Counted from the first letter of the stretch, positions 1 to 11,086 are shown. The stretch: DNA of 64,000 bases from Berberis thunbergii (GCA_003290165.1 QNQO01010677.1:1-64000); one strand, 5' to 3'. Notes: a model not told the origin generated them from the letters alone. Program-made: numbers and translations.

Positions 1-45
1 AGTTGCCCAAATTATTGCTGAATTCAACGAAGTGAGCTGAATGAA

Positions 46-2853
46 TTGCCAAATAATCTACCTCCCAGAAGGCTCATTGATCACGAAATTGAGTTAGTCC
101 CTTGTGCCAAGCCACCCGCACGTAGTCCATATCGCATGAGCCCTCCAGAGCTGACCGAATTGAGAACACAACTAGATGGCTTGTTGGAGTCAGGATTCAT
201 TCGGCCCTCTAAAGCACCTTATGGGGCACCTGCTTTTTTCAGCGGAAACATGATGGCAGTCTTCGCCTTTGTGTTGATTATAGAGCCTTGAACAAAGTCA
301 CTATAAAGAACAAATACCCGCTGCCGCTCATTGCGGACTTATTCGACCAACTTGGATCCGCCAGATACTTCACAAAACTCGACTTGAGATCAGGTTACCA
401 TCAGGTCTGCATTGCTGCTGGTGACGAACCCAAAACTGCTTGTTCTACTAGATATGGGTCATATGAGTTCTTAGTAATGCCCTTTGGCTTGACCAATGCT
501 CCAGCTACATTTTGCACCCTTATGAATGGCATGTTCTGTCACCTTCTGGACAAGTCTGTTGTGTCTTTCTTGACGACATTGTGTTTATAGTGGGACTATA
601 GAAGAACACCTTTATCATTTGCGAGAAGTGTTCCAAATCCTTAAGGATAATCATCTCTTTGTCAAGCAGGAAAAGTGCTCATTCGGCCAGACCCAGATCA
701 ATTTCTTGGGTCATGTTATTGGCAATGGCAAGATTCGGATGGACATGGAGAAAGTCAAGGCAATCCATGATTGGAACTCTCCTAAGAACGTGTCTCAACT
801 ACGTTCTTTCCTTGGACTCGCAAACTATTATCGTCGCTTCATAAGGGACTACTCTAAAAGAGTTGTTGCCCTGACAAATTTGTTGAAACAAGACCGAACA
901 TGGGAATGGGATAGGCAGTGTGAAGCTTCATTCCAAGACTTGAAATCGGCTGGGATGAAAGATCCAGTATTGGCCTTGCCAGACATCACCAAGCCCTTTG
1001 AAGTACAAACAGATGCATCTGATTATGCCTTAGGGGGAGTTTTACTTCAAGATGGTCACCCGGTAGCATATGAGAGTCGAAAGTTGAATGATACAGAGTC
1101 TCGTTACTCAGCTCAGGAAAAGGAATTGCTAGCCATTGTACATTGTTTACGGGTGTGGAGACACTACCTCTTGGGATCTCAAGTTCTTGTTAAAACGGAT
1201 AATGCTGCAGCAAGCCATTTCCTTACACAGAAGATGCTAACCTCCAAGCAATCTCGATGGCAGGAAAAATTAGCAGAATTTGACTTAGTATTGGAATACA
1301 AGCCAGGGCGCACTAACAATGTAGCTGATGCACTCAGTAAAGGGCAGACCTTGCAGTGCTAACTCATACTGGTCCGAGTCACACCATCTTGGAGAAGATC
1401 AAAGTAGGCCTACAGACAGATCCACAAGCGAATGCGATTACAGAGTTGATCAAGCAGGGCAAAACTCGACGGTTCTGGATAAAAGATGGAGCAATACTCA
1501 CAACTGGTAATTGCCTCTATGTTCCCAGAACTTCTAGTTTGAGGAAAAAACTTTTGAGAGAATGCCATGACACCCATTGGGCGGGACATCCAGGTTGGAG
1601 ACGGACACTTGCATTGCTAGAGAGGGGGCACTATTGGCCGCAGATACAGGAGGATGTAATGGCCTATGTTCGAACATGTCTTATTTGCCAGCAAGATTAG
1701 GTTGAAAGAGATCGACCAGTAGGCTTACTAGAGCCCCTGCCTGTTCCAACTCGTCCTTGGGAAAGTTTTTCCATGGACTTCATTACTGGGTTACCGAAAG
1801 TGGAGAATTTAGGAGTATCCTTGTAGTTGTTGACCGATTCTCAAAGTATGTGACCTTTGTGCCGATCGGACTAACTTGCACAGCCGAAGATACGGCGCAA
1901 TTGTTCCTCAAGCATGTAGTGAAGTATTGGGGACTGCCCAAAAACATTGTTAGCGACCGTGATGCTCGATTCACAGGAAAGTTCTGGAAGGAGTTGTTCA
2001 AGCTCTTGGGATCCAAACTTAATATGTCGACAAGCCAACATCCCCAATCTGACGGACAGACTGAGCGCTTTAACTCTATGCTTGAAGAATACCTTCGTCA
2101 TTTGTAAGTGCAAACCAGAAAAATTGGGTGGGACTACTTGATGTTGCACAATTCTTTTTCAACTTACAAAAGAGCTCAGCTACTCACTCCAGCCCCTTTC
2201 AGTTAGTCACTGGTCAGCAACCATTGACACCACATACATTGCTGACCGGATACCAAGGACCCAGCCCAAGAGCTCTTGAATTTGTCAAAGCCTGGCAAAA
2301 AAACATTGAAGTTGCTCGAGCCTATCTTGAGAAAGCCTCCCGTCACATGAAGAAATGGCCCGACAAGAAACGACAAATCGATCCTTTTGAAGTCGGGGAC
2401 TTGGTATTAGTGAAGCTAGATATGTTCAACAAGTATAAACGGACAGTTAGAGCACACAACAATCTGTTTCGCAAGTATGAGGGACCGGTACAGATTATTG
2501 AGAAAGTAGGCAAAGTCTCCTATCACGTCAAATTACCACATTGGCTCCGTTTCACCCATAATGTCTTCCATGCAAGTAACTTGAAGTCTTACCATGCAGA
2601 TGCCGCTAATCCCACAAGAAATGTATCTACCCGAGCATTGCCTAAGCATCCTACTAAGCCAGATCGAGAAGTGGAAGAAATCTTAGCTGACCGCCTCATC
2701 AACAACACAGGCCCGGATAGGGAGTATTTGGTCAAGTGGCAGGATGAACCTCCTTCAGAGATCAGTTGGGAGCCAGTCGAGCATCTGCTGCCATACCTCT
2801 CAAAGCTGGAAGAGTACTTGGAAAAGTTCGCTGCGAGGGCGTCAGCGAATTGA
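46..2853 (+). pseudogene. Degenerate gypsy pol (RT-RNaseH-IN-chromodomain)
   Basis: The polyprotein reading is broken into six pieces. RT begins near 46; the catalytic-palm region ([13 protein letters not shown] and MPFGLTNAP) is at 366-510, and the active-site region is disrupted by a frameshift near 560-600. The RT thumb and RNase H ([18 protein letters not shown]) run 619-1362. The integrase zinc-binding HHCC region is at 1560-1690 (HDTHWAGHPG to CLICQQ) and the catalytic core at 1757-2107 (VVDRFSKYVTF, QHPQSDGQTERFN). The chromodomain is at 2670-2830 (EYLVKWQDEP, ISWEPVEHLL). Breaks lie near 240-290, 560-620, 1360, 1698 (TAG), 1700-1757 and 2105 (TAA). No functional enzyme could be made. 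Confidence 0.92.
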
Positions 2854-2864
2854 GTGTGGGAGAG

Positions 2865-3341
2865 TGTCAGGACTAGTACCATTGGTTAGAAAATCAAGGT
2901 TCAGATGCCTTTCAAGACTTTCCTAATGGTCTCAAAACTCAATGTTCCTTTTGAAAAGTGCCCAAATGCTTAGCATCTATAATATAGGGGGAAGGTTTGA
3001 GCTCTTGACTGTGAGGACGTGTTGCCTCCATTGCATAGTCGGGCCAGACTGTACCGCTAGCATTTTTATTGTTTTCTTTGCATTGCTTTTCAACTTCAAA
3101 CTTGTATTTCCTCGATCGATAGCATCGAACTAGTCTTGAGCAACGTCCTTCCGAACGTTCCTCCCCATTGTAATCTATTGAATGTGAATGAGAGCTTTTA
3201 CTGACTGTTGTGCATTGTTATATTGTCTACAGATTGATATTGTGCATTCTCAAGTTAATATTTGTGCCCGTCAAAGTAACTACTCATAGGCTTACTAGTG
3301 AATTGGATAGCTAGTGCCGCACGGATTACTAGTCCGTGACA
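2865..3341 (+). repeat. 3' LTR of the chromovirus
   Basis: The LTR begins TGTCAGGACTAGT directly after the purine-rich GAGTGTGGGAGAG. It ends ACTAGTCCGTGACA, so its first and last 13-14 bases form a near-perfect inverted repeat that fixes both ends. The 5' partner LTR is outside the window. Confidence 0.85.
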
Positions 3342-3520
3342 TCCGCCCACCCGATTCGTTTGGGGCGGTTTTGGATATGCCTAAACAAATTTCGGGGCAG
3401 ATACGGATATTCAAACAACATCCATTAAATATTCGGGGTGGATACAGATTTGGCCATATCCGCCCCACGGATGTCTGTGTAAGTATTGATATTACAAAAA
3501 TACCCACCTCGACCCTCTAA
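3342..3520 (-). mobile_element. hAT-like remnant broken by the chromovirus
   Basis: The sequence directly after the LTR is rich in GGGGCGG and GGATAC/GGATAT blocks. It resembles, in reverse complement, the 3' subterminal part of the hAT-like element at 10033-11086; compare GGCAGATACG and TTTGGCCATATCC in both. The chromovirus therefore appears to have inserted into an older copy of that family. I could not find this copy's other end, so its extent is unknown. The downstream RPS19 fragment may lie inside it. Confidence 0.5.
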
Positions 3521-3995
3521 ATGCTTTAAAAAAAAAACCTACATTTGCCTCTCACATCTCTCTCTCAATCACTTTCACTTCTTTTTTCTCTCTCACAAGC
3601 CAGATGAGCAAAAGCAGAGATAGAGTCCCAACTCCCAAACTTGTTCTCCTCTCTCGGCCGAAGTCTCTCTCTAACCCTTTCCCTTCATCTTCATTTATTT
3701 CTTGTTCTCCTTCCCTTCATCTTCCTCCTACCCCTCTCTCTCTCTATTGAGGCCCGATTTGTTGAGGTTTGAATGAGATCAAGCCTGATCAAGCAAGATC
3801 CGGCCTAATCAAGCAAGATCCACCACGTCGATGAAGCAAGATCAGGCAAGAGCGTGAAGAACCCAATCCGGGTTATGGTGTTACTGATATTGAGAAGAAT
3901 ATCAATAGAGAGCGATGAGGTGAGGTGAGGTCTGTAACCCTAAAGTTCAGTCTCTCTCTTTCCTATCGCAAGAAACTCGATCGAAACTTGTAACC

Positions 3996-4068
3996 ATGGC
4001 TACTGCAAAGACTGTGAATGACGTCTCTCCTCATGAGTTCGTCAAGGCCTAGGCGGCACATCTCAAGA
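3996..4068 (+). pseudogene. RPS19: RPS19 (eS19) 5' exon fragment
   Basis: After a pyrimidine-rich leader typical of ribosomal-protein genes (ctctctctttcctatcgc), an ATG at 3996 opens a reading MATAKTVNDVSPHEFVKA, stop, AAHLK. This matches the N-terminus of the plant 40S ribosomal protein S19. The codon where a tyrosine is expected is TAG at 4050-4052. Similarity stops after about 24 codons, so only the 5' UTR and the start of the protein are present. It is probably a fragment carried by a transposon rather than a decayed local gene, because nothing of the later protein follows. Confidence 0.75.
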
Positions 4069-4379
4069 GTTGCTAATCTTTCTCATTAATCTTCCTTTCT
4101 ATGATCTTCAGCAAGTTTGTGTGAAACGGCAATATATGTTGTTTCTTTGTTCCTATCTCATTGAAATCATCCATGTATAAACTGAAATGGTTTCAGGGTT
4201 CGTTAAGTTAAATTTGGTGAAACTACAATCTCTATTTTGGTAAAATTTTCAATGCTCATTGTCTTCTTCTACTAGCTTGCTCATTAGCTTGTTCATCATG
4301 TTATGCTACTAGCTTGCTTTATAGCTTGTTCATCATTTTGCTCATTAAGTTGCTCATGGTCTTATTGTGTGTGTGTTGT
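4069..4379. other. No gene recognised
   Basis: AT-rich sequence with short repeated phrases (ctagcttgctt, agcttgttcatcat). It may include captured intron sequence after the RPS19 exon. No coding signal or terminal repeat was seen. Confidence 0.5.
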
Positions 4380-5335
4380 TTAATGTGCCCTGGTACTTTA
4401 AATTGGCCCAAGGAACTGCCAATTCACCATTTGACTGTTTATTATGGTGGAGAATGGAGTCCAGCGCCTGAAAACAACAGAGGCTATTGGATGCCTTCTG
4501 ATTATAAGAATGGGTAAGAGATATATCTTCCAGACATAAATGGTGTCAAAATCCATTTCCAGAGTTTAAATGACCTCATTGTTACTGGTATATCTGATCC
4601 ATTTGGTTTTGGTTTCATTCAAGGGGGTATCACTTGTATTTGGAAGATAGATTTAGGATGAGCATTAACTATGATGATCAATTACCTGAGTTGTGGACTT
4701 ATGGCTGGGTTGATGATAAGGAATCAATGCATTTATCTGTAGATGTTGAGTTTGTGATTCCACAACCATTGGTGGTTGAAACTGCAGTGGTTCCAGCACC
4801 TCCTGAAGAAGAACACCCTTAAAATCAACCAATGGGTGAAGAAGATGCAGTGGTTCTAACACACCCTCAAGTAGAACACCCTACTTGCTTGTCTGAATCT
4901 CAACCAATGAGTCAAGAAGATATTAGTGGTGAACATGTTGGAGGCAATATGAATTCTAGAAAAGTTAGAAAGAAAATAAGAGCTAAAAAAAAGAAAACAC
5001 CAAGTCATATAGGGTGTGAGGAGACAAAGGCACCCACACCAACGAGGATACCACTTGGCAAATCTTCCAAAGTTTACAGGGAAGCATTGAAGAAGTGGAC
5101 ATTGATAATCTCCCAGAGGAGGAGTTAGATGGTTTTCGATGATGAAGCAGATGCAGTCCCACCACCACCTGCAACTACTCCTCAGGCAGTTTCCTCACCA
5201 CCATCTTCTATAGTCCCAACACCACCATCACAATCTACCTCAATCCCAACACCACCACCACCATCTACTTCAGTCCAACACCATCACCATCTTCTACTTC
5301 ATTTACAACTGATATGGATGAGGTAGATGAGATAA
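4380..5335 (+). pseudogene. Degenerate transposon-like coding region, possibly Mutator-type
   Basis: Several adjacent plus-strand segments read as one decayed protein. About 4400-4640 reads TVYYGGEWSP... then YLPDINGVKIHFQSL. About 4634-4820 reads DDQLPELWTYGWVDDKESMH. A Lys-rich basic stretch follows at 4950-5010, and a Pro/Thr/Ser-rich tail at 5155-5330. Stops (for example 4515) and frame changes separate the parts. The opening beta-rich module followed by a low-complexity linker recalls the N-terminal region of Mutator-like transposases, but I see no DDE or zinc-finger domain. CACTA element 1 cuts the region off at 5358. A host hypothetical gene is the alternative. Confidence 0.35.
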
Positions 5336-5384
5336 AACCTAAAGAAAAGTATTGTAGCACTACTACAAATATTAGCTTAGGTAA

Positions 5385-5655
5385 CGCCACTTAGATAGCG
5401 CTTTTTTAAAGAGCTATCCAAGTGGGCACTAGGATAGCGCTTATTTGTCTTTAAAAAAAAGTCAAAAAAAAAAACACTACAATAGCGCTTTTAATTTTTT
5501 TTTTCAGTTAAGCGCTATCTTAGTTATGTCTTAGATAGCGCTTTAAAAAACGCTATGAGAAAAAACGTTACCCAAAGCTACCATAGCGCTCTGAAGCGCT
5601 ATGCTACTTACATTTAGGATAGCGCTTCGGAATATCACTACTATAGCGCTTATAT
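5385..5655. repeat. Subterminal AGCGCTATC repeats, left end of CACTA 1
   Basis: Repeated short palindromes of the form GATAGCGCTTTTTTAAAGCGCTATC in both orientations. This is the usual arrangement of transposase-binding motifs near CACTA ends. The right end has the matching cluster at 9680-9915. Confidence 0.8.
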
Positions 5656-5740
5656 CTTAGTCTAAGTTTCTCAAATAAAATTTTTGCAATTGTCAAACCA
5701 AACCTAGCCCACCAGATCTTCCTTCTTCAAGATCCTCTAT

Positions 5741-5835
5741 ATGGCTGCAATAACACTTTCGAGAGGGAGGTCCTCTTCCTCATTCTCTTCTAACTCAAAA
5801 GCTTCCCTATTTCGCTCTCACTTCCAAACCTCTCT
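5741..5835 (+). pseudogene. Captured first exon resembling a targeting presequence
   Basis: An ATG at 5741 opens a 31-32-residue segment rich in Arg, Ser and Leu with no acidic residue, beginning MAAITLSRGRSSSSF. It ends at a good splice donor (TCTCT|GTAAGTC at 5836). The composition is typical of a mitochondrial or plastid targeting peptide encoded by a separate first exon. The parent gene is not recognised. It lies just upstream of the H2A fragment, so a transcript could join the two. Confidence 0.4.
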
Positions 5836-5861
5836 GTAAGTCAATCGTTCGATGGTTTGAG

Positions 5862-6611
5862 ATGGCTTGGAAAAGCAATTGTTCAGTAGCCTCGAAAAAA
5901 ACCACATCGAGGAAGCAGCAAGGTCGGGCTCCCAGTTCCCCGTTTGCTAGAATCGCTAGATTACTCAAAGTAGGCAAGTATGCAAGCAAGTTTGTGCTGG
6001 CGCCCCTATCTATCTTGCTGTCGTACTCGAATATTTGGCCATAGAGGTACGTTTTTTGATCTGGGGGGCTTTGATTTTGTTGTTTTACGTCATTGTTTTT
6101 ATCTTGTTTTGAGAGGAGTTCGATTTTTGGCCCTAATTTGGTGATTTTTTTTTGGTTATTTTTTTTATCTTGTTTAAATCTGGGTATTTTGTTTCAAGTT
6201 TATATCTTTAGAACCGGGTTGGTTAAGCATGCTTTGATTTTGAATGGGTTTTCATTAGTTTGGTTTTGATTTGCCTTTTGTGCCCCTAATTTTTTGATTT
6301 TCTGAAACGAAATTGAATCATGTTTATGTTTACATGGGGTTTGATTGTTTTGGTTTATTTTTATGAAATTGACAATGGACTTTGATTATGGTGCTTAAAT
6401 TTGTGATTTTTTGTGAAACAGACTTGAACAATTTTGACCTAATGAATTGGGAATCTAATTTACAATGGGTTTCTTCTTATCAGGTGTTGGAGTTAGCAGG
6501 AAAAGCAGCGAGAGACAACAAGCAATCCAGAATAGTGCTACGACACATACAATTGGCAGTGTGAAATGACGAGGAGTTGAGTAAGTTGTTGGGTGCAATC
6601 ATTGCCAATCT
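5862..6611 (+). pseudogene. Histone H2A fragment, two exons
   Basis: Exon 1 (5862-6046) reads KKTTSRKQQ, then FARIARLLKVGKYA, which is the start of the H2A histone fold. A one-base frameshift follows, and the reading resumes as GAPIYLAVVLEYLAIE up to the donor GAG|GTACGT. Exon 2 starts at 6484 after CAG and reads [19 protein letters not shown] then RHIQLAV, TGA, NDEELSKLLGAIIANL. The order and intron position match plant H2A genes. The TGA replaces an arginine codon, and the C-terminal tail is replaced by unrelated sequence. It is non-functional. Confidence 0.85.
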
Positions 6612-6962
6612 TGCTTCATCGGGCTTTCTTCTTGTCGCTTTTCTTCACTTCACTCAATTTTGTTCACTTCAATCTTCCTCTCTTTCTAAGAATAGTTTTC
6701 ATTCATATTTTGAAACAGTGAGTTGATTCGCTCAATAAATGATGACTTAGCCCAGGATTTTAACTCGAGATCTCATTCCGTCATCCTCCTTGGTGGATTT
6801 CAAAGGTAAGTTTAAGAAATTATGGTTTTTCACTTTAATTTTTATCAGCTGTTGTTTGCTGATTCATTTTCTTTCACGTTCGAAGGTTACGACATTGTTC
6901 ACTTTGTTTTGGGAGGATTTGAATAAGTAAACGAAATGTTTTCTTTACTAACTTCATTCGTT

Positions 6963-7141
6963 TGATTCAGAGTTGCCAAATTCTTTTATATGGAAGCGGG
7001 ATTAGTTCGAAAACTGATCTACCAGAGAGATGGAAGGAAAAAGAAGAGGCGATATTACATGTTATAACAGAGGAAGATTTGAAACACAGTCCCGAAATGG
7101 ACACACGTACTTTCGGAGAGGATTTGATTGCCAAGGTGCTT
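6963..7141 (+). pseudogene. Unrecognised exon-like fragment in CACTA 1
   Basis: A 56-codon open stretch between a plausible acceptor (TTCAG) and donor-like sequence. It reads ...SKTDLPERWKEKEEAILHV then ITEEDLKHSPEMDTRTFGED. The charged, helix-forming composition looks like real exon sequence. A second short exon-like piece, also plus strand, is at 8240-8330 ([19 protein letters not shown]). I do not recognise the parent gene and cannot say whether both pieces come from the same one. Confidence 0.35.
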
Positions 7142-9160
7142 TTTAAGTATTATTTTTGTCGATTTTGATCTTAATTTCCAAATATTTGTTCTTTTCTCTA
7201 TATTATTTTGGATGATTATTCTCAAGCTTCTAGCCAATTGGTAAACTACTCTAAATCCTTGATACAACCTTAACATTCATCCTAATGGCAAGTTTTGGAG
7301 TCAAGGAAGTCACATTCAAAATATAAATACCTTGGTTCTCCCACTTACCCTCTCTAGCAAGAAATCTTGAGATCCTTTACCATATTTTTTGTTGATAATG
7401 ATCTCACTCAAATAGAGAACTGAAAACACATTCATGCTCTTGAATATAGTTTTTGCCAAAAGGTGTGGCATATGGCTTTTGTTAAGAAGCGACTAGTGTT
7501 ATGAGGTGCAATGAAGTCGAGGCTTGGTACATGGAAGTCCAAATAAAGGGGGTAGGCTTACATGGTATCAGTTCTTTTAACCTGCCCACTTACTATGTAC
7601 CCCTGTCATTTCCTGCTGGAAAGTTGCAACAAGGATATAAGCTATAAGGAGACCTTAGAGTGGTTCCAAATATGATGGAAGTTTTATTTTTCTTATGCAC
7701 ATCCCTCGAATATGTGTGGTCCAGTTCTTTGTCAGAGTATTTTAATATTCGAATATACTTCCTCAAATGGATTTAACATACGGTTAGATAAGAATATAAA
7801 TATAAAGTGAGATTATGGATGCCAGTAAACATTGTCTGCCTCAGAGTTTTGGGATTTTAGTTGATGGAAACTTTGCTTGAAAAACTTCGTCTTAAAATTA
7901 GAATGGCTATCAGAGATGAGGAAATTGAAGAAGTGTGTATTTAATTGAATACTATCAATACTCTTGGTCTAACAATAAAGAAGACATGGTTTTGGAAGTG
8001 GACAAAGGATGGTCTTTTTTGGTGCCATCATTTAATCCACACATGATGAATAACCTACTTTTACCTATGTTGCTGTTCTAACCTGTAAAGCCACAAAAAG
8101 TTCTCATAACGTCTAGATTCCAGTTTTAAATAATTTTAAACTTTAAAAGCTATTTTGATGAAGGATTTATATTGCTGGTTCCTTCTTACAGCTTAATGGG
8201 TATACCATATGGTGCTACGTTCTCACCTTTGTCCCTCTAGCAGAAGCTTGCTCAAGAATGGATTTAACTGCCATACATGAGATCTTGGATAATATCGGGT
8301 ATAAAGATGATAAGGGAGCAGCCAATGAGGTGTGTTTTGATCTTCTATTAATTAGTATGTTATTGATCTGTGCCATATCTTTATATGTACAGCTGATGGA
8401 TATCTTCATCACAATGTGTTCATTTTTCTTCAGTTTGGTTTGTTCTGGTTAGTTGTGGTCAATTAATTGATTTTAGGAGATGATTACATTAAGTGTATAA
8501 ATGTCTGTACTGGAGATTATTGAACCTTTCTCATAGTTAGATGTTTTGTTTAACATTATAAAGAAAATCCACCAAGAGATTGATTGTTCCCATTGTTGTT
8601 CTTGTGGATTTAATTGTTACATTGTTTGGAAGATACATTAGGTCTATTCTAATCTTTTCTGTGATGCAGTCTTTTTGAACTTAGAGGTTGTGAACTCATC
8701 AAACTCCACCTTTTTCCTACTCATAATAACATACAGAGTAACTGATTTCAGTAAATAAAAGTTGAAAATAGAACTTTGATTTCACAAAACTTTTAGAAAG
8801 AGCTTCCTATTTTAACTTTTGTTGAGCAGAACTTCATTTCTAATCCTTACTTTGAGGAAGGAACAACAACGATCACAACACAAATTACAGTTAGCAGAGT
8901 AATGAATGGATTTATTTAGTAATTTTCTTATTACATTTTGCAGTTTTAATGGTTGTTAACTCATCAAAGTTTGTCTCTTCTTTGCAGTTGAATATATTTA
9001 GATGGCTGGTGAGCTGTAAGTAGACTAATTGATTGTATATTCTGACTTTTCCAAATCGGTAAGTCATTTTCTTAGCCTCTAATGTGTCTGCTCAAATTAG
9101 TGACTGCTGCATTTATAGCTGCTTGACATCAAGTGGAAGCCCAATTTCTCATGTGGGTAT
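7142..9160. other. Interior of CACTA 1, mostly intron-like sequence
   Basis: AT-rich, T-tract-rich sequence with no long open frame apart from the short exon-like piece at 8240-8330. It is probably captured intron sequence, since both flanks carry exon fragments. Confidence 0.4.
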
Positions 9161-9164
9161 GTTT

Positions 9165-9653
9165 TCACTTGCTGCAGCGTTGACGAAAATATGGTGAAGG
9201 TATGTAATTATAGTTCTTAGAGCTGATGATAATGGTGAAGGTGGAACTTTTGCTTTGTATTAGTTGTTATGCCGCCATGCTAGAGTGAGTGTTTTGCCTT
9301 GTGGACAATTGGCTGATGAAGATTTGTTTGAGTATAAGAAAGATGGGAATGCATCTTCGAATGCTAAAGATTTAGTTTGATATCAACATTAGAGAAGCAC
9401 AAATTCTTGCAACAAGTTTTGCTTATTTTGGCTTTGATTGGGACTTGTATGGTAATTGGTGATGGAGTCATCACCCCTGCAATCTCAGGTAGAAGATTTT
9501 AGATGTTCTTCTGTGAATCATTGTATGAAGCTATCAAATTTTACATTATCAGTAATCTTTCATGATTGTTGATTTGATTAGTTCTTGTTATGTATTTAGT
9601 ATTTTCAGCAGTTTCCGGATTAGAGCTTTCCATGTCAAAGCAGCATCATCAAT
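9165..9653 (+). pseudogene. KUP/HAK/KT potassium transporter fragment
   Basis: The first exon part reads IVLRADDNGEGGTFALY, stop, [28 protein letters not shown]. After a frame change it continues [35 protein letters not shown]. It stops at the donor TCAG|GTAGAA (9489). The next exon at 9600 continues VFSAVSGLELSMSKQHH after the acceptor TTTAG. This is the N-terminal membrane region of the plant KUP/HAK/KT family (K+ uptake, plasma membrane or tonoplast). Only about 150 of some 780 residues are present, with in-frame stops. Confidence 0.85.
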
Positions 9654-9679
9654 GTAATTTTTTTTTAAAATTTTTTCAC

Positions 9680-9915
9680 TTGGATAGCGCTTTTTTAAGT
9701 GCTATTTAATTTTTTTTTAATTTTATTTTAACTTAGATTCTAAACGCTATTTAAGTTAATGATAATATTTTTTTGGACTTGGATAGCATTTTTTAAGCGC
9801 TATCTAAGTGGTAAGCGCTTTTAAAAGCGCTATTTAAGTATTTTTTAGCTTGCATAGCAGTAGCTTAGATAGCTCTTAAAAGCGCTATTTAAGCCAAAAA
9901 AAAGCGCTATGCAAG
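9680..9915. repeat. Subterminal AGCGCTATT repeats, right end of CACTA 1
   Basis: Cluster of TTTAAGCGCTAT and AAAAGCGCTATTTAAG motifs in both orientations, mirroring the left subterminal region. Confidence 0.8.
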
Positions 9916-10032
9916 CTGAAATCTGTAGTAGTGCTATAATCCCCACCTCCCCGTACAAAAATGGTAGTGCTTAATTAATTAAGCCATAGTTGATCTAAGT
10001 GACACTAAGGATGATAGCAAAAAGAAGTGAAT

Positions 10033-11086
10033 TAGGGATGGCAACTGGGTAGATTGGGTCGGATTTTGCCAAATATGTTCCCGCCCTGCCAAGGATCGCG
10101 CATCCCCGCTTCCGCCCCAATTATTGTTTTTTTGGTAAACCATCCCCATCTCGATTAACCACCGTGGTTCAAAGTGGTTGTGCTTCGCCGTGTAGGTAAT
10201 AATGAAAATCGACGAATCTGACTGGCTTCTCACTCTCCACCTCCACCGTCCTCATCACCACCATACTCACTCAACCCACCTTAGTGCTTGCCCTAGTCAA
10301 CAATTGCCCCTTCACATTATGGCCAACAATCCAGCCAACTCAAGCCATGACGTCCTTAAGAAGGGAGGCTTCCCCTCTCTTAGTTTCTTCCTCAAGCTTT
10401 TTGACTCAATTTCCTCGTCTGCTACAAGTTTCTCTTCTTGTTTCATAGCTCTCTAATTTCTTGAATTTCCAGGAACGAACGAAATGTGGTTCACCTGTAG
10501 AGATTAATCAATTTTCATTTGTTAACCCAAGAGTACTGAAACACGAATAAAGAAAGCAAGAAGAACAGACGAAATGATGTTTCAGAATGTTAAAGGTTTA
10601 TGTTGTTGATTTTGATGAAATGTACCGATCTGAAGCAATTTCCATGAAATCTAGTGGAAATGAAACGATGACAAGATGTAATTTGGAGAGAGAAAGGTTT
10701 ATTGCATCATCTTGTCTTCATCATTTTCTCTTCAATTGGTTCTCTTCATTGTTAGACTGCAGAATGTGCCAAGGACAGGAGTTCAATTTTCATATATTTT
10801 TTATAAAAGGAAATTAATTCCATGAGCTCAGTCAGGTCCATTTTATAGTCCAGTTTGTATTGTTTTGCTTTGTGATGATTATACATTTTAGTAATAACAA
10901 TATTTAAACGGATATTCGCGAAGTGGATATGGCCAAACTCGTATCTGCCTCGAAATCTGTTAAGCCAAACTCACATCAACCCCATTCAAGACGGGGTGGG
11001 ACGGATATCCATGTATATCCCGCCCCATTCAGAACGGGGCAGGGTCGGGCGGATATCATGTATATCTGCGCCGTTGCCAACCCTAG
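10033..11086. mobile_element. Non-autonomous hAT-like element, 1054 bp
   Basis: The left end TAGGGATGGCAAC and the right end GTTGCCAACCCTAG form a terminal inverted repeat of the TAGGGRTGGCAA type known from plant hAT elements. GTGAAT is directly repeated outside both ends (10027-10032 and 11087-11092), which is 6 bp of a possible 8-bp duplication. Subterminal GGGTCGG and GGATATCC blocks follow. There is no transposase. The middle holds an ATG-initiated stretch at 10319-10453 (MANNPANSSHDVLKKGGF...) after a CT/CA-rich leader, which may be a captured first exon of an unrecognised gene. Confidence 0.75.

Larger units (their letters stand above)
1..3341 (+). mobile_element. Ty3/gypsy chromovirus, 3' part with 3' LTR
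   Basis: The window opens inside the pol gene of a Ty3/gypsy retrotransposon. Reverse transcriptase, RNase H, integrase and a C-terminal chromodomain follow in that order, then a polypurine tract (about 2852-2864) and a 477-bp LTR. The chromodomain places it among the chromoviruses. A short LTR suggests a Reina-like lineage, but that is only inference. The 5' LTR, gag and protease lie outside the window. The five bases after the LTR are TCCGC; the matching target-site copy would be left of position 1. Several frameshifts and stops make it non-autonomous. Confidence 0.93.
5358..9933. mobile_element. CACTA element 1 (Pack-CACTA, non-autonomous)
   Basis: The left end is CACTACTACAAATATTAGCTT. 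The right end is the reverse complement of CACTACTACAGATTTCAGCTT, giving imperfect terminal inverted repeats of about 21 bp. Both subterminal regions are packed with AGCGCTAT-type palindromes. The flanking triplets are TAG on the left and CTA on the right, so no clean 3-bp target duplication remains. I see no transposase. The interior carries pieces of at least three host genes, all on the plus strand: a presequence-like first exon, histone H2A and a KUP potassium transporter, plus an unidentified fragment. Confidence 0.85.

Noticed and set aside
5355..9936. Clean 3-bp target duplication for CACTA 1
   Set aside because: The flanking triplets are TAG and CTA; the ends are clear, but the duplication is lost or never matched.
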